A DNA stretch of 64,000 nucleotides, taken from Thalassobaculum fulvum (GTDB taxonomy: Bacteria; Pseudomonadota; Alphaproteobacteria; Thalassobaculales; Thalassobaculaceae). The stretch's first letter is position 1, and every line of letters begins with the position of its first letter. Made by a program: the position numbers and the translations under genes. Location of the stretch: NCBI RefSeq assembly GCF_014652915.1, contig NZ_BMZS01000010.1, positions 186,001 through 250,000 on the forward strand, given 5' to 3'. The notes under the pieces are model-generated. The model was given only the letters and a program-made list of their open reading frames with translations. It was not told the DNA's origin and did not search any database. Positions 55,729 to 64,000 of this stretch are shown one piece after another.

Positions 55729-56598
55729 GTGGTGCGGGACGCCGACCTGCTCGTTCCCGGCGTGCTGTACCGCCGCGACCCGGTGGCCGATCCGGTGCCG
55801 TTGGTGGTCGACAGTCCGCACAGCGGGGTCGACTGGCCGGCCGACTTCGAGCACCGGGTCACCCTGGCCGAGCTGATGACCTCGGTCGACGCCTATGTCG
55901 ACGAGCTGTTCGGGGCGGTGCCCGCGGTCGGCGGGACCCTGCTGGCGGCGCTGTTCCCGCGCGCCTATGTCGACCCCAACCGGGCCGAGGACGACCTGGA
56001 CGCCCGCCTGATCGACGGCGACTGGCCGCACCCGCTGAACCCGACCCGGAAGACCGCCGCCGGCATGGGGGTGATCCGACGGCTGATTCTGGAGGGCCGC
56101 CCGCTGTACGACCGGCCGCTGCCGGCCGAGCGGATCCTGCACCGGCTGGAGACCTTTCACCGGCCCTACCATTCGGCGCTGGCCGAGGCGGTCGCGCGGA
56201 CCCACGCCCGCCACGGCGTGGTGTTCCACCTGAACGTCCATTCGATGAAGCCGGTCGGCAACGCCATGAACGTGGACGCCGGCCGGGCGCGCCCGGACGT
56301 CGTGCTGAGCGACCGCGAGGGCGCCACCTGCGACCCGGCCTTCATCGGCCGCGCGGTCGAGGTGCTGCGCGACCTGGGCTACCGGGTGTCGGTCAACGAC
56401 CCGTACAAGGGAGCCGAACTGGTGCGCCGGCATTCCGACCCGGCCGGCGGCCGGCATTCCCTGCAGCTCGAGCTGAACCGGGCGCTCTATCTCGACCCGC
56501 AGACCTTCGACCGGTCGACGGGATTCGCGCGCCTGAAGGCCGACCTGGACACGCTGCTGGCGGACCTTGCGGACTGGACCGCGGCCCGGGCGGGCTGA
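55729..56598 (+). CDS. N-formylglutamate amidohydrolase-family protein
   Basis: This 289-residue zinc hydrolase starts at GTG 55729, the base after the dppF stop. VVDSPHSGVDWPADFEH (around 26-42), AYVDELFGAVPAVGGTLLAA, PRAYVDPNRAEDDLD and HLNVHSMKPVGN are family hallmarks. HutG-type members release formate from N-formylglutamate; others act on related N-acyl amino acids. Lying in one transcript with a peptide importer, it probably processes an imported N-formyl compound. No hut genes are in the window. Confidence 0.9.
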   Translation: MVRDADLLVPGVLYRRDPVADPVPLVVDSPHSGVDWPADFEHRVTLAELMTSVDAYVDELFGAVPAVGGTLLAALFPRAYVDPNRAEDDLDARLIDGDWPHPLNPTRKTAAGMGVIRRLILEGRPLYDRPLPAERILHRLETFHRPYHSALAEAVARTHARHGVVFHLNVHSMKPVGNAMNVDAGRARPDVVLSDREGATCDPAFIGRAVEVLRDLGYRVSVNDPYKGAELVRRHSDPAGGRHSLQLELNRALYLDPQTFDRSTGFARLKADLDTLLADLADWTAARAG

Positions 56599-56669
56599 CT
56601 GTTTCCGCCGAGGTCTTGACACCCGCGCCGGTGCGCGCTGCGATCGGGGTTCCACCTCGGAGGCTTCCC

Positions 56670-58118
56670 ATGACCGCGCTCGAGCGCTGCGACCTGCTGC
56701 TGACCGGCGGCACCGTTATCGATGGAACCGGAGCGAAGCGGCAACGCGCCGACGTCGCGATCGTCGACGACCGGATCGCCGCGGTCGGCGACCTCGCCGG
56801 CACCTCCGCCGGCAAGACGATCGACGCCACCGGCAAGATCGTCGCCCCCGGCTTCATCGACGTGCACACCCACGACGACCGGGCGCTGCTGTCGAAGCCG
56901 ACCATGGACATGAAGGTCAGCCAGGGCGTGACCAGCGTGGTGGTCGGCAACTGCGGCATCTCGCTGGCGCCACTGGTGCTGGACCGCCGGCCGCCGCCGC
57001 CGCTCGACCTGCTGGGCGAGGAGGAGTGGTGGAAGTTCGCCACCTTCGACGAGTTCCTCGGCGCCGTCGACAAGGAGCCGGCCTCGGTCAACGCGGCCTT
57101 CCTGGTCGGCCACTCGACGCTCAGGGTCGGGGCCATGGAGTCGCTGCTGCGCCCGGCCGATGCCGGCGAGATCAAGACCATGCGCGGCAGGCTGGAGGCC
57201 TCGATGGCGGCCGGCGCGGTCGGCCTGTCGACCGGCCTGTTCTATGCCCCGGCCGCCCAGGCGCCGACCGAGGAGGTGATCGAGCTGGCCAAGGGGCTGA
57301 AGGCGTTCGGCGGCCGCTACGTCACCCACATGCGCAACGAGGGCGACGACGTCCTCAAGAGCCTCGAGGAGACCTTCCTGATCGGCCGCGAGGCCGGGGT
57401 GCCGGTGGTGGTCTCGCACCACAAGGTGCACGGCAAGGAGAACTTCGGGCGCTCGAAGGAGACGCTGGCGCTGTTCGATCGCTACATCAAGAGCCAGCAC
57501 ATCGGCCTCGACGTGTACCCGTACCACGCGTCCTCGACGGTCCTGAAGAACGACTCGATCCAGTACTCCACCCGTGTGCTGGTCACCTGGTCGAAGGCGC
57601 ATCCGGAGATGTCCGGCCGCGACCTCGCCGACATCGCCAGGGACTGGGGCTGCAGCGTCTACGAGGCGGCCGACCGCCTGCAGCCGGCCGGTGCCATCTA
57701 CTTCGCGATGGACGAGGACGACGTGCAGCGGATCCTGTCGTATCCGAACGCCATGTTCGGCTCCGACGGCCTGCCGCACGACGAGTTCCCGCACCCGCGG
57801 CTGTGGGGCACGTTCCCGCGCATCCTCGGGCACTACGCCCGCGACCTCGGGCTGTTCAGCCTGGAGGAGGGGGTGCGCCGCATGACCTCGCTGTCGGCCT
57901 CCGAGTTCGGGCTGAAGGACCGCGGCGTGGTCGCCGCGGGCAAGTTCGCCGATCTCTGCGTGTTCGACGCCGGCACCATCATCGACGCCAACAGCTTCGA
58001 GGACCCGATGAAGCCGGCCGAGGGTATCGAGGCGGTGCTGGTCAATGGCCGGGTCGTGTGGACCGACGGCCGCCCGACCGGCGATCGCCCGGGCCGGGCC
58101 CTGCGCCGCGGCGGGTGA
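56670..58118 (+). CDS. D-aminoacylase / N-acyl-D-amino-acid deacylase
   Basis: This 482-residue amidohydrolase-superfamily enzyme has the metal motif PGFIDVHTHDDRALL (H66, H68), the cysteine ligand region VVGNCGISLAPL and STGLFYAPAAQAPTEEVIEL. HHKVHGKENFGRS and the catalytic aspartate in MFGSDGLPHDEFPHPRLWG follow. These define the N-acyl-D-amino-acid deacylase group. CTCGGAGG precedes ATG 56670, 71 bp after the previous gene. It is probably the last gene of the peptide importer operon, removing N-acyl groups from imported D-amino-acid derivatives. Confidence 0.92.
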   Translation: MTALERCDLLLTGGTVIDGTGAKRQRADVAIVDDRIAAVGDLAGTSAGKTIDATGKIVAPGFIDVHTHDDRALLSKPTMDMKVSQGVTSVVVGNCGISLAPLVLDRRPPPPLDLLGEEEWWKFATFDEFLGAVDKEPASVNAAFLVGHSTLRVGAMESLLRPADAGEIKTMRGRLEASMAAGAVGLSTGLFYAPAAQAPTEEVIELAKGLKAFGGRYVTHMRNEGDDVLKSLEETFLIGREAGVPVVVSHHKVHGKENFGRSKETLALFDRYIKSQHIGLDVYPYHASSTVLKNDSIQYSTRVLVTWSKAHPEMSGRDLADIARDWGCSVYEAADRLQPAGAIYFAMDEDDVQRILSYPNAMFGSDGLPHDEFPHPRLWGTFPRILGHYARDLGLFSLEEGVRRMTSLSASEFGLKDRGVVAAGKFADLCVFDAGTIIDANSFEDPMKPAEGIEAVLVNGRVVWTDGRPTGDRPGRALRRGG

Positions 58119-58145
58119 GGGGCAGTAGTCGCTTTCCCTCAACCC

Positions 58146-58254
58146 TCATCCCGGACGACGCGCAGCGTCGATCCGGGACCTATACTTGATCCGCCGCGCC
58201 TGCGGTGATGTGGGTCCCGGCTCTCCGCGACTGCGTCGCTGCGGCCGGGATGAG
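58146..58254. repeat. Intergenic palindromic element, inverted pair (copies 6 and 7)
   Basis: Copy 6 (58146-58180) runs TCATCCCGGA ... ATCCGGGACC. Copy 7 (58211-58254) runs TGGGTCCCGG ... CCGGGATGA in the opposite orientation. They fill the gap between the D-aminoacylase gene and the DUF2459 gene. Confidence 0.7.
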
Positions 58255-58274
58255 GGTAGGAGGTGAGGGAGCGC

Positions 58275-58913
58275 ATGCGGCCCGCCCTCGTGTTCCTTTG
58301 CTGGCTCTTCTGTGTGTCTCCGGCCGCGGCGGTCGAGCGCACCGTGCTCGCCGTCAACATCGGCTGGCATGTCGGGCTGGCGTTCGAGGCTGCGGATCTC
58401 GACCCGGCGGCGTTTCCCGAGGCGGCCGACTTCCCGGATGCCCGCTGGATCGAGGTCGGATGGGGTGACGCCGCCTTCTACCGGGATCCGGACCCGGGCC
58501 TCGGGACCATCCTCGCGGCCGCCCTGGTGCCGACGCCCGCCGTCCTCCATCTGGTCGGAATGCCCGCCCATCCGGCGCAGTACCTGCCGGGGGCGGAGGT
58601 GCTGGCGATCCCGCTCGACGACGCCCAGCTGGCGCGGCTGGTCGCCTACGTCGCGGCCCAGGTCGACCGGGCCGGCCGGCCGCGCGCCGACGCGCTGGGG
58701 CCGGGGCTGTACCCGGTCAGCCGGTTCTACCCGGCGCTCGGCGAGTTCTCGCTGGAGCGGACCTGCAACACCTGGGTCGCCGAGGCCCTGGCCGCCGCCG
58801 GGCTGCCGATCGATCCCGGCGGCGTGGTCCAGGCCGGCACGCTGATGGCGCGGGTCCGGGCGGCCCTGGGTATCCGGCCGGAACCGGTCCCGGAGCCCTC
58901 AGAGCTTCGGTAG
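58275..58913 (+). CDS. DUF2459-family exported protein
   Basis: This 212-residue protein starts with a signal peptide (RPALVFLCWLFCVSPAAAVE). The body contains VLAVNIGWHVGLAFEAADLD, RWIEVGWGDAAFYRD and FSLERTCNTWVAEALAAAGL, which resemble the DUF2459/TIGR02117 family (His in the first motif, Cys-Asn-Thr-Trp in the last). This arrangement recalls a papain-like or NlpC-like active site but is not proven. ATG 58275 follows GAGGGAG. A GTG at 58263 is possible. Its 3' end overlaps the converging amidase gene by 15 bp. Confidence 0.8.
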   Translation: MRPALVFLCWLFCVSPAAAVERTVLAVNIGWHVGLAFEAADLDPAAFPEAADFPDARWIEVGWGDAAFYRDPDPGLGTILAAALVPTPAVLHLVGMPAHPAQYLPGAEVLAIPLDDAQLARLVAYVAAQVDRAGRPRADALGPGLYPVSRFYPALGEFSLERTCNTWVAEALAAAGLPIDPGGVVQAGTLMARVRAALGIRPEPVPEPSELR

Positions 58914-60296
58914 CGCCACCGGCCGCACCGTCTCGTAGGCCGCCGAGGCGGTCAGGACCATGTCGTCGCGGTGCTTCGGGCCGACGATGTGCAGGCCGAC
59001 CGGCAGCCCGGCCTTGGTCAGGCCGCACGGGATCGAGGCCGCCGGCTGCTGGGTCAGGTTGAACGGGTATGAGTACGGCGTCCACTCGGTCCAGCGCTTC
59101 AGGGTCGAGCCCGGCGGCACCTCGTGGCCGGCCTCGAACGCCGGCTGCGGCAGGGTCGGGGTCAGCAGCACGTCGTATTTCTCGTGGAACAGGTTCATCG
59201 CGGTGCCCATGGCCTCGCGCTCCTTCACCGCCGCGAAGTAGTCGAGCAGGCCGATCTCGGCACCCTCGGCGGCGATCTGCTGCAGCCCCGGGTCGATCAG
59301 CGCCTTCTGCTCGGCGCTGAAGCCGGTGAACAGGTTGGCGGCGCCGGTGTACCAGTGCTTGCGGAAGGTCTCGTGGCTGTCGGCCAGCGGCGAGTCGATC
59401 TCCTCGACGATGGCACCGAGCGCGACGAACGCCTCGGCCGCGGCCTTCACCAGGGCGGCGACCTCCGGATCTACCCAGCTGTTGCCGAGGGTCGGGCAGA
59501 ACGCGATCCGCCAGCCCTTGACCGAGGCCGCGGCGGCCCGCCGCAGGTCGCTGGTGTCGGCCGGCGCGGCGTACCAGTCGCGCGCATCGGGCTGCTGCAT
59601 GACCGTCATCATCAGGGCGGAGTCGGCGACCGTGCGGGTCATTGGGCCGACATGGGCGACCGTGCCGAACGGCGACAGCGGATAGGCCGGAACCCGCCCG
59701 AAGGTCGGCTTGATGCCGTACACGCCGGTATAGCCGGCCGGCATGCGGATCGAGCCGCCGCCGTCGGATCCCTGGTGCAGGGCGCCCATGCCGGTCGCCG
59801 CCGCCACCGCCGCGCCGCCGGAGCTGCCGCCGGGCGTCTTGCTCGGGTCCCAGGGGTTGCGGGTGACGCCGGTCAGGGCGTTGTCGGTCACGCCCTTCCA
59901 GCCGAACTCCGGGGTCGTGGTCTTGCCGAGCAGTACCGCGCCATGCTCGCGCAGCCGCGCCACGAACGGCGCGTCGACGTCCCACGGTCCCTTCGGATCG
60001 ACCGCCTTGGAGCCGCGCATGGTCGGCCAGCCCTTGGTCAGCGACAGGTCCTTGATCGAGGTCGGCACGCCGTCGACCAGGCCCTTGGGCGCGCCCTTCG
60101 CCCAGCGGGCTTCCGAGTCGCGGGCGGCCGCCAGGGCGCTCTCGGCGTCGACCAGGCAGAATGCGTTCAGCCGGTCGTTGTGCGCGTCGATCCGGGCGAG
60201 CGCCGCCCTGGTCGCCTCGACCGGCGACACGGTCCGACTGGCGTAGCCGTGCAACAGCTCGGTGGCGGACCAGAGGGCGAGGTCGGTATCAGGCAT
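58899..60296 (-). CDS. Amidase (amidase-signature family)
   Basis: This 465-residue enzyme has the Ser-cisSer-Lys triad: K82 in VPTSIKDLSLTKGW, the serine pair in TPGGSSGGAA (158-159) and the nucleophile S182 in QGSDGGGSIRMPAGYTG. The sequence suits a general amide hydrolase (AmiE/AtzF-like or GatA-like). GatA is unlikely without gatB/gatC neighbours. The next gene upstream on the same strand (VOC protein) ends 34 bp away. Confidence 0.92.
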   Translation of the reverse strand: MPDTDLALWSATELLHGYASRTVSPVEATRAALARIDAHNDRLNAFCLVDAESALAAARDSEARWAKGAPKGLVDGVPTSIKDLSLTKGWPTMRGSKAVDPKGPWDVDAPFVARLREHGAVLLGKTTTPEFGWKGVTDNALTGVTRNPWDPSKTPGGSSGGAAVAAATGMGALHQGSDGGGSIRMPAGYTGVYGIKPTFGRVPAYPLSPFGTVAHVGPMTRTVADSALMMTVMQQPDARDWYAAPADTSDLRRAAAASVKGWRIAFCPTLGNSWVDPEVAALVKAAAEAFVALGAIVEEIDSPLADSHETFRKHWYTGAANLFTGFSAEQKALIDPGLQQIAAEGAEIGLLDYFAAVKEREAMGTAMNLFHEKYDVLLTPTLPQPAFEAGHEVPPGSTLKRWTEWTPYSYPFNLTQQPAASIPCGLTKAGLPVGLHIVGPKHRDDMVLTASAAYETVRPVALPKL

Positions 60297-60330
60297 GGGA
60301 ATCCTCAGGCTTCGGGTTTCGGTGGACGGG

Positions 60331-60729
60331 TCAGGGGGCGAGGTCGGCGGCGGGCCAGGCGGGGTCTCGGAACTCCTGGATCTCGAAGCGGTAGTTCTCG
60401 ATGCCCCGGAAGAAGCAGGAATAGACCTTGAAACGCTCGGACAGTTTCGGGGGCGCCTCGAACTCGACCCCCCGGGCTTTCAGGGTGGCGTACATCCCGT
60501 CGACGTCGGGCGTCACGAAACTGTAGGTCACGCCGGGATCCTCCGGCGGCGGGCGGTTCACGCAGACGCCGAGGAAGGCGCCGCCGGCAACCGCGTAGAT
60601 GTGGCACAGGTCGCCCTGGTTGAGCGCCAGCCTGAGCCCTACCTTGTCCCGCAGGAACGCCGAGGCGCCGGCCAGGTCGCGGGTGTAGATGAAGGTAACT
60701 TGCTGGGCGATCGGCGGTCGCGTCGTCAC
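60331..60729 (-). CDS. VOC-family (glyoxalase/bleomycin-resistance fold) protein
   Basis: This 132-residue protein shows the paired beta-alpha-beta pattern of the vicinal-oxygen-chelate fold: VTFIYTRDLAGASAFLRDKV, LALNQGDLCHIYAVAGGAFL, YSFVTPDVDGMYATLKARGV and FFRGIENYRFEIQEF. The C-terminal glutamate in FEIQEF is a usual metal ligand. The substrate is unknown. It is likely co-transcribed with the amidase downstream. Confidence 0.85.
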   Translation of the reverse strand: MTTRPPIAQQVTFIYTRDLAGASAFLRDKVGLRLALNQGDLCHIYAVAGGAFLGVCVNRPPPEDPGVTYSFVTPDVDGMYATLKARGVEFEAPPKLSERFKVYSCFFRGIENYRFEIQEFRDPAWPAADLAP

Positions 60730-60836
60730 GGTCGGTCCCTTCGCTCGGATCGCGGCAGCTTAGGGAGCCGCGACCCCCTGTGTCGAGCGTCGCGGGCAAT
60801 CGACGCGACCGAAGATTTGGAGGCACCGAGTCCGAA

Positions 60837-61313
60837 ATGACGGTCGATCCGTCGACGATGGGCCGGCCCGAGCTCCGGGCCCTGCTGGCGATCTGGGAGG
60901 CGCGGCGCGACGGTGCGGACCTGCCCCGGAAGGTACGGTTCGCGCCGGTCGACGTGTCCGAGTTCATGGCGAACATGCTGTTCGTCGAGGTGTCCGACTC
61001 CGGCCCGCGGTTCCGCTACCGCGAGGTCGGCGTCGAGCTGACACGGATCTACGGCCGGGACGTCACCGACCGGTACCTGGATCAGATGCCGGTGCTGTTC
61101 CGGAGATTCGCCGAGCCGGCCTATCGCGAGGTTCTGGCAACCCGCGATGCCACATACGGGTCGTTCCGGTTCGTCCGCAACTGGTGGATCGCGACCTACG
61201 AACGGCTGATGCTGCCGCTTGCCGGCGACGACGGGGTCATCGTCGAGGTCGCGGTCGCGATCTACCCGCGCTTCACGCCCCGTGGTCCCGGGCGTCGCCG
61301 GCGGGACGCGTGA
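60837..61313 (+). CDS. PAS_5-type (DUF1488-like alphaproteobacterial PAS) protein, first copy
   Basis: This 158-residue protein has a single PAS-like domain: RALLAIWEARRDGADLPRKV, FMANMLFVEVSDSGPRFRYR, VGVELTRIYGRDVTDRYLDQ and IATYERLMLPLAGDDGVIVE. This order (W-x-x-K/R region, FRYR, G-D/R-D-V-T) is that of PAS_5, common in Rhodospirillales-type bacteria; the family name is from memory and the DUF number is uncertain. ATG 60837 is chosen; an in-frame start exists at 60780. No output domain is present. Confidence 0.75.
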   Translation: MTVDPSTMGRPELRALLAIWEARRDGADLPRKVRFAPVDVSEFMANMLFVEVSDSGPRFRYREVGVELTRIYGRDVTDRYLDQMPVLFRRFAEPAYREVLATRDATYGSFRFVRNWWIATYERLMLPLAGDDGVIVEVAVAIYPRFTPRGPGRRRRDA

Positions 61314-61583
61314 TCAGTTCAGCTTGATCTCGCCGACCGGCCGGTCCGCCGGATCCGGTGCCGGTGCCGGTGCCGGAGCCGGTGCGGGCGCACCGGAGCC
61401 TTCGGGCCTGGGGGCCAGCATCCCGCCCGACCGGGGCGTGCAGTCGCCGGTGAACATCTGCTGCACGAGGCTCTCCTTGCACTGCGCCCAGGGCTGCTCG
61501 ACGCCGCCCGTCGACTCCTGATAGATCAGCGCGATCGCGAAAGCGGCGAGCAGGCCCGCCAGTATCCACATGCCTCGGCCCAC
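61314..61583 (-). CDS. Small membrane-anchored protein with Ala-Pro repeat
   Basis: This 89-residue protein starts at GTG 61583 after AGGGAGAG. One membrane helix (WILAGLLAAFAIALIY, 6-21) is followed by a small region with two cysteines (QCKES, GDCTPRSG). Then comes an (Ala-Pro)n segment encoded by GCACCG/GGTGCC-type hexamers (61354-61393) and a short tail. I recognise no family. It is probably anchored in the inner membrane with the tail outside. Its stop directly abuts the stop of the first PAS gene. Confidence 0.6.
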   Translation of the reverse strand: MGRGMWILAGLLAAFAIALIYQESTGGVEQPWAQCKESLVQQMFTGDCTPRSGGMLAPRPEGSGAPAPAPAPAPAPDPADRPVGEIKLN

Positions 61584-61740
61584 GGTCTTCTCTCCCTGGT
61601 GTGCTCGAGGCGATATGAGCATGCCGGGGCGCGATTGAAAGTGCGCCCGGGCCGTAAGGCGCGTCCGGCAACTCGCTTCTGGTGCCGTCCGGCAGGGTCG
61701 AGTACGATAGTGTGCGTCGCCTGAAGGCCGCGGTTCCGCG

Positions 61741-62337
61741 GTGGCGGGGGCGGATCGCACGATCGAAACGGGGACGATCTTGGCGACATCGGCGTCGGCA
61801 ACCTCCTACACGCTCGTGGAGCATGCGCCCGAGATCGGCGATCCTCGGCTGTCCGACCTTCTGCGGTACTGGTGTGCCAAGCGGCGCGGAAGATCGGTTC
61901 CGGCGTACAGGGATATCGACCCCATCGAGATCCCTGGCCTTCTGACCTACCTCTGGATCCACGACTACGACCCGGAAAGCGAGCGGTTCCGGGTCCGCCT
62001 TATGGGGGAGGCGGTCCGTTCGACCTACGACTGCCCGGTGGTCGGCATCGACGTCGAGGACCTGGTGACGCAGGCCGCCTATCCCGTCGTCTCGGAGCGC
62101 TATCGGGCGGTCCTCGACACGCCGGCGATCGGGCACGGGCGCGGCCGGATCTACGGCCACACGATCGGCCGCGTCGGCGGCGGCGAGCGTCTCTATCTGC
62201 CGCTGGCCGACGACGAGGGCCATCCGCGGATGATACTCGGCGCGACCATCTACAAACTGCTCGACGATCCGCAGGCTGCAGCGGCGGTGGAGGCGGGCCT
62301 GCGGCCGGACACGATGTCGCCCGTCGCCGTGCTCTAA
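61741..62337 (+). CDS. PAS_5-type protein, second copy
   Basis: This 198-residue protein resembles the first copy. LSDLLRYWCAKRRGRSVPAY, YLWIHDYDPESERFRVRLMG, VVGIDVEDLVTQAAYPVVSE and RLYLPLADDEGHPRMILGAT follow the same pattern. It is divergent enough not to be a recent duplicate. The start is uncertain: GTG 61741 is the longest reading, and the conserved part begins near residue 36. It has a PAS domain only, so it may be a stand-alone sensor or partner-binding module. Confidence 0.75.
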   Translation: MAGADRTIETGTILATSASATSYTLVEHAPEIGDPRLSDLLRYWCAKRRGRSVPAYRDIDPIEIPGLLTYLWIHDYDPESERFRVRLMGEAVRSTYDCPVVGIDVEDLVTQAAYPVVSERYRAVLDTPAIGHGRGRIYGHTIGRVGGGERLYLPLADDEGHPRMILGATIYKLLDDPQAAAAVEAGLRPDTMSPVAVL

Positions 62338-62357
62338 CGGATCCGCGGTTCCCGGCG

Positions 62358-62801
62358 TCAGGCCGACCAGTCGACGACGTGCTCGGGCAGTTCGGCGTCC
62401 TCGACCAGGGCTTCCGAGACTACGCGCCCGCGCACCGACATTCCGGCCTCGTGCACCGTGTTCGGGTCGCCCGACACCAGCGGGTGCCACCACGCCAGGT
62501 CCTTGCCTTCCTTGATCAGCCGGTAGGCGCAGGTCGAGGGCATCCAGGACAGGTCGGCGACCACCGCGGGGCTCAGCACGACGCAGTCCGGCACCCGCTT
62601 CTTGCGGTTCGGGTAGTCGGTGCAGCGGCACGTCGAGCCGTCCAGCAGCTTGCAGGCGACGTCGGTGTAGGCGATCTCGTCGGTGTCCGGGTCCTGCAGC
62701 TTGACCAGGCAGCACTTGCCGCAGCCGTCGCAGAGGCTCTCCCACTCGTCGCGGGAGAGCTCCGCCAGCGTCTTGCGCTTCCAGAACGGCCGGTCGTTCA
62801 C
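62358..62801 (-). CDS. ycgN: YcgN-family cysteine-cluster protein
   Basis: This 147-residue protein of the UPF0260/YcgN family has [20 protein letters not shown] at the start. The cluster CDGCGKCC (C24, C27, C30, C31) follows, then [20 protein letters not shown] and [20 protein letters not shown]. The cysteines probably bind metal or an Fe-S cluster. Function is unknown. It ends 20 bp from the converging PAS gene and is next to the aldolase-family gene. Confidence 0.92.
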   Translation of the reverse strand: MNDRPFWKRKTLAELSRDEWESLCDGCGKCCLVKLQDPDTDEIAYTDVACKLLDGSTCRCTDYPNRKKRVPDCVVLSPAVVADLSWMPSTCAYRLIKEGKDLAWWHPLVSGDPNTVHEAGMSVRGRVVSEALVEDAELPEHVVDWSA

Positions 62802-62808
62802 GAGGTGG

Positions 62809-63597
62809 TCACTCGCGGAAGCTGGGGTCGATCTTGTCCATCTTGCGCATCAGCGCCGCGAACTCGAGCTCCCCGTAGCTGTCCTCGCAGGCGGCGAAGG
62901 AATTGACGTCGTCGCCGGATTTCTTGGCGACGTTGCCGCCGATGATGTTCAGGGTCCCGGCCGAGCCGGCGTCGATCTGCACCTGGGCCGCCCGCTCCAG
63001 CCGGTACAGCCACAGGAACGCCTCGCCGACCGTGCGGCCGGTGGTCAGCAGGCCGTGGTTGCGCAGCACCATGGCGTGGTTGTCGCCGAGGTTCTCGACG
63101 ATCCGCTCGCGCTCGTCGAGGTACAGGCTCACGCCCTCGTAGTCGTGGTAGCTGATGCGGTCGACGAAGGCGGTCGAGCCCATCGAGATCGGCAGCACGC
63201 CTTCCTTGACCGCGGCCAGCGCCATGCCCGACCGCGAATGGGTGTGCATGACCACCTTGTGGTTCTCGCTGTGCGCCATGTGCACGGCCGAGTGGATCAC
63301 GAAGCCGGCCTGGTTGACCGGGTAGGGGTTGTCCTTGTCGATCTTGTTCCCCTCGACGTCGATCTTCACCAGGTTCGACGCCGTCACCTCGTCGTAGTTC
63401 AGGCCGTAGGGGTTGATCAGGAAGTGCAGGTCGGGGCCCGGGACCTTGGCGGTCAGGTGGCCGTAGATCAGCTCGCACCAGCCGAAGTGGTCGACCATCC
63501 GGTAGGCGGCGGCGAGCTTGACCCGCAAATCCCATTCGGCGTCGGAGCAGCCGGACGGACGCGACAGGCGGACAGTGGCGGGGCTCAGATCGTTCAT
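62809..63597 (-). CDS. Class II aldolase/adducin-family protein
   Basis: This 262-residue protein has the metal-binding histidines [10 protein letters not shown] (H118, H120) and [34 protein letters not shown] (phosphate/oxyanion region) and [20 protein letters not shown] are also present. Such proteins include fuculose-phosphate aldolase and decarboxylases; no particular substrate is indicated. GATCC/GAGGAT precedes ATG 63597. It lies 20 bp downstream of the partial alpha/beta hydrolase gene, likely one operon. Confidence 0.9.
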   Translation of the reverse strand: MNDLSPATVRLSRPSGCSDAEWDLRVKLAAAYRMVDHFGWCELIYGHLTAKVPGPDLHFLINPYGLNYDEVTASNLVKIDVEGNKIDKDNPYPVNQAGFVIHSAVHMAHSENHKVVMHTHSRSGMALAAVKEGVLPISMGSTAFVDRISYHDYEGVSLYLDERERIVENLGDNHAMVLRNHGLLTTGRTVGEAFLWLYRLERAAQVQIDAGSAGTLNIIGGNVAKKSGDDVNSFAACEDSYGELEFAALMRKMDKIDPSFRE

Positions 63598-63617
63598 GGG
63601 GATCCTCCTCTTGTCGG

Positions 63618-64000
63618 TCAGCCGGCGCTGCGGATCTTGTCGAGCACGGGCAGGACGTATTCGCGGAACTTGGCCGGGTTCTCGCTCATCGGGAAGTGGC
63701 CCTGCTCCTTCATGATTACCGCCTCGGCGCCCGGGATGGCGGCGGCGGTGCGCTCGGTGTCCTCCGGCGTGCAGGAATAGTCATACTCGCCGGTCAGAAG
63801 GTAGAGCGGGCACTTCGACGTGTCGATCAGCGGGGTGCGGTCGCGGAAGTCGGAGTCCTCGCGGTAGAAGTACAAATCGCCCTTGAACACCCCGGGGCCG
63901 CTCTGCATGTAGCCCCACAGGGTCTCCCAGCGGTACTCGTCCGGCGACTGCGGGGCGACCAGCCCGGACACCATGGCGGCGCAGATCTCGCCGCCGTGCA
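63618..64000 (-). CDS. Alpha/beta hydrolase, partial (5' end off the window)
   Basis: The frame is open to the right edge; the visible 127 codons are the C-terminal part. It contains CPLYLLTGEYDYSCTPEDTE, with the catalytic aspartate region, and IMKEQGHFPMSENPAKFREY, with the catalytic histidine, typical of alpha/beta hydrolase C-termini. The frame reads through HGGEICAA before the first internal Met, so the real start lies beyond base 64000. The nucleophile is not visible. Confidence 0.8.
   Translation of the reverse strand, partial: HGGEICAAMVSGLVAPQSPDEYRWETLWGYMQSGPGVFKGDLYFYREDSDFRDRTPLIDTSKCPLYLLTGEYDYSCTPEDTERTAAAIPGAEAVIMKEQGHFPMSENPAKFREYVLPVLDKIRSAG

Overview
The window is a 64 kb stretch of a GC-rich chromosome. 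Gene content, TGATG/ATGA-type gene overlaps and the mix of amine and peptide uptake loci suggest a free-living alphaproteobacterium, probably of a Rhodospirillales-like lineage. I cannot fix the genus. I saw no rRNA, tRNA, CRISPR array, integrase or transposase. Most of the DNA is ordinary, densely packed core and accessory metabolism. The exception is an island of about 9 kb (roughly 14.5-23.6 kb) with clearly lower GC content.

Layout. (1) 0.1-4.3 kb: the SUF iron-sulfur cluster operon sufC-sufD-sufS-sufT-sufA; sufB presumably lies off the left edge. (2) 4.3-14.2 kb: a repeat-filled gap, a small unknown gene, a glutathione S-transferase, threonine aldolase, an MFS transporter, cysteine synthase, a degenerate M19 dipeptidase-like exported protein, an Atm1-type exporter and a GarR-like reductase. 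(3) 14.2-23.9 kb: a decayed chloramphenicol-phosphotransferase-like pseudogene, then the island, then a 3' fragment of a second garR-like gene. The island carries a leftward operon: a 36-codon ORF, a radical SAM/SPASM-like enzyme, an oligopeptide-binding protein, a GAFTGA-less enhancer-binding-protein-type AAA+ protein, two permeases and two short ATPases. A divergent GNAT acetyltransferase completes it. (4) 23.9-31.1 kb: an AceE-like E1 enzyme, a DMT exporter bordered by a 14-bp minisatellite, alanine dehydrogenase, a DUF983 protein and an adenylate/guanylate cyclase. (5) 31.2-44.1 kb: a polyamine locus (PuuB-like oxidase, two PuuA-like ligases, SpuC-like aminotransferase, PotFHIG-like uptake system) with an embedded soluble chemoreceptor and a striking operator pair. 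(6) 44.2-49.8 kb: chromate transporter, SDR, secreted protein, AbrB-family membrane protein and an aspartoacylase-family hydrolase. (7) 50-58.1 kb: a dipeptide/oligopeptide ABC operon continuing into N-formylglutamate amidohydrolase and D-aminoacylase genes. (8) 58.2-64 kb: DUF2459 protein, amidase, VOC protein, two PAS_5-type proteins, YcgN, a class II aldolase-family protein and an alpha/beta hydrolase cut by the window end.

How it fits together: the host part reads as amino-acid, polyamine and peptide scavenging plus Fe-S biogenesis. The most novel item is the island. A tiny ORF sits 27 bp upstream of a radical SAM gene with an auxiliary-cluster cysteine pattern, followed by a complete peptide ABC system and facing an acetyltransferase. 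This layout is compatible with an uncharacterised modified-peptide (RiPP-like) production, uptake or immunity system. That reading is inference from gene order and motifs only.

A palindromic intergenic element (TCATCCCGGA...ATCCGGGACCCA) recurs at least seven times, usually as head-to-head pairs.
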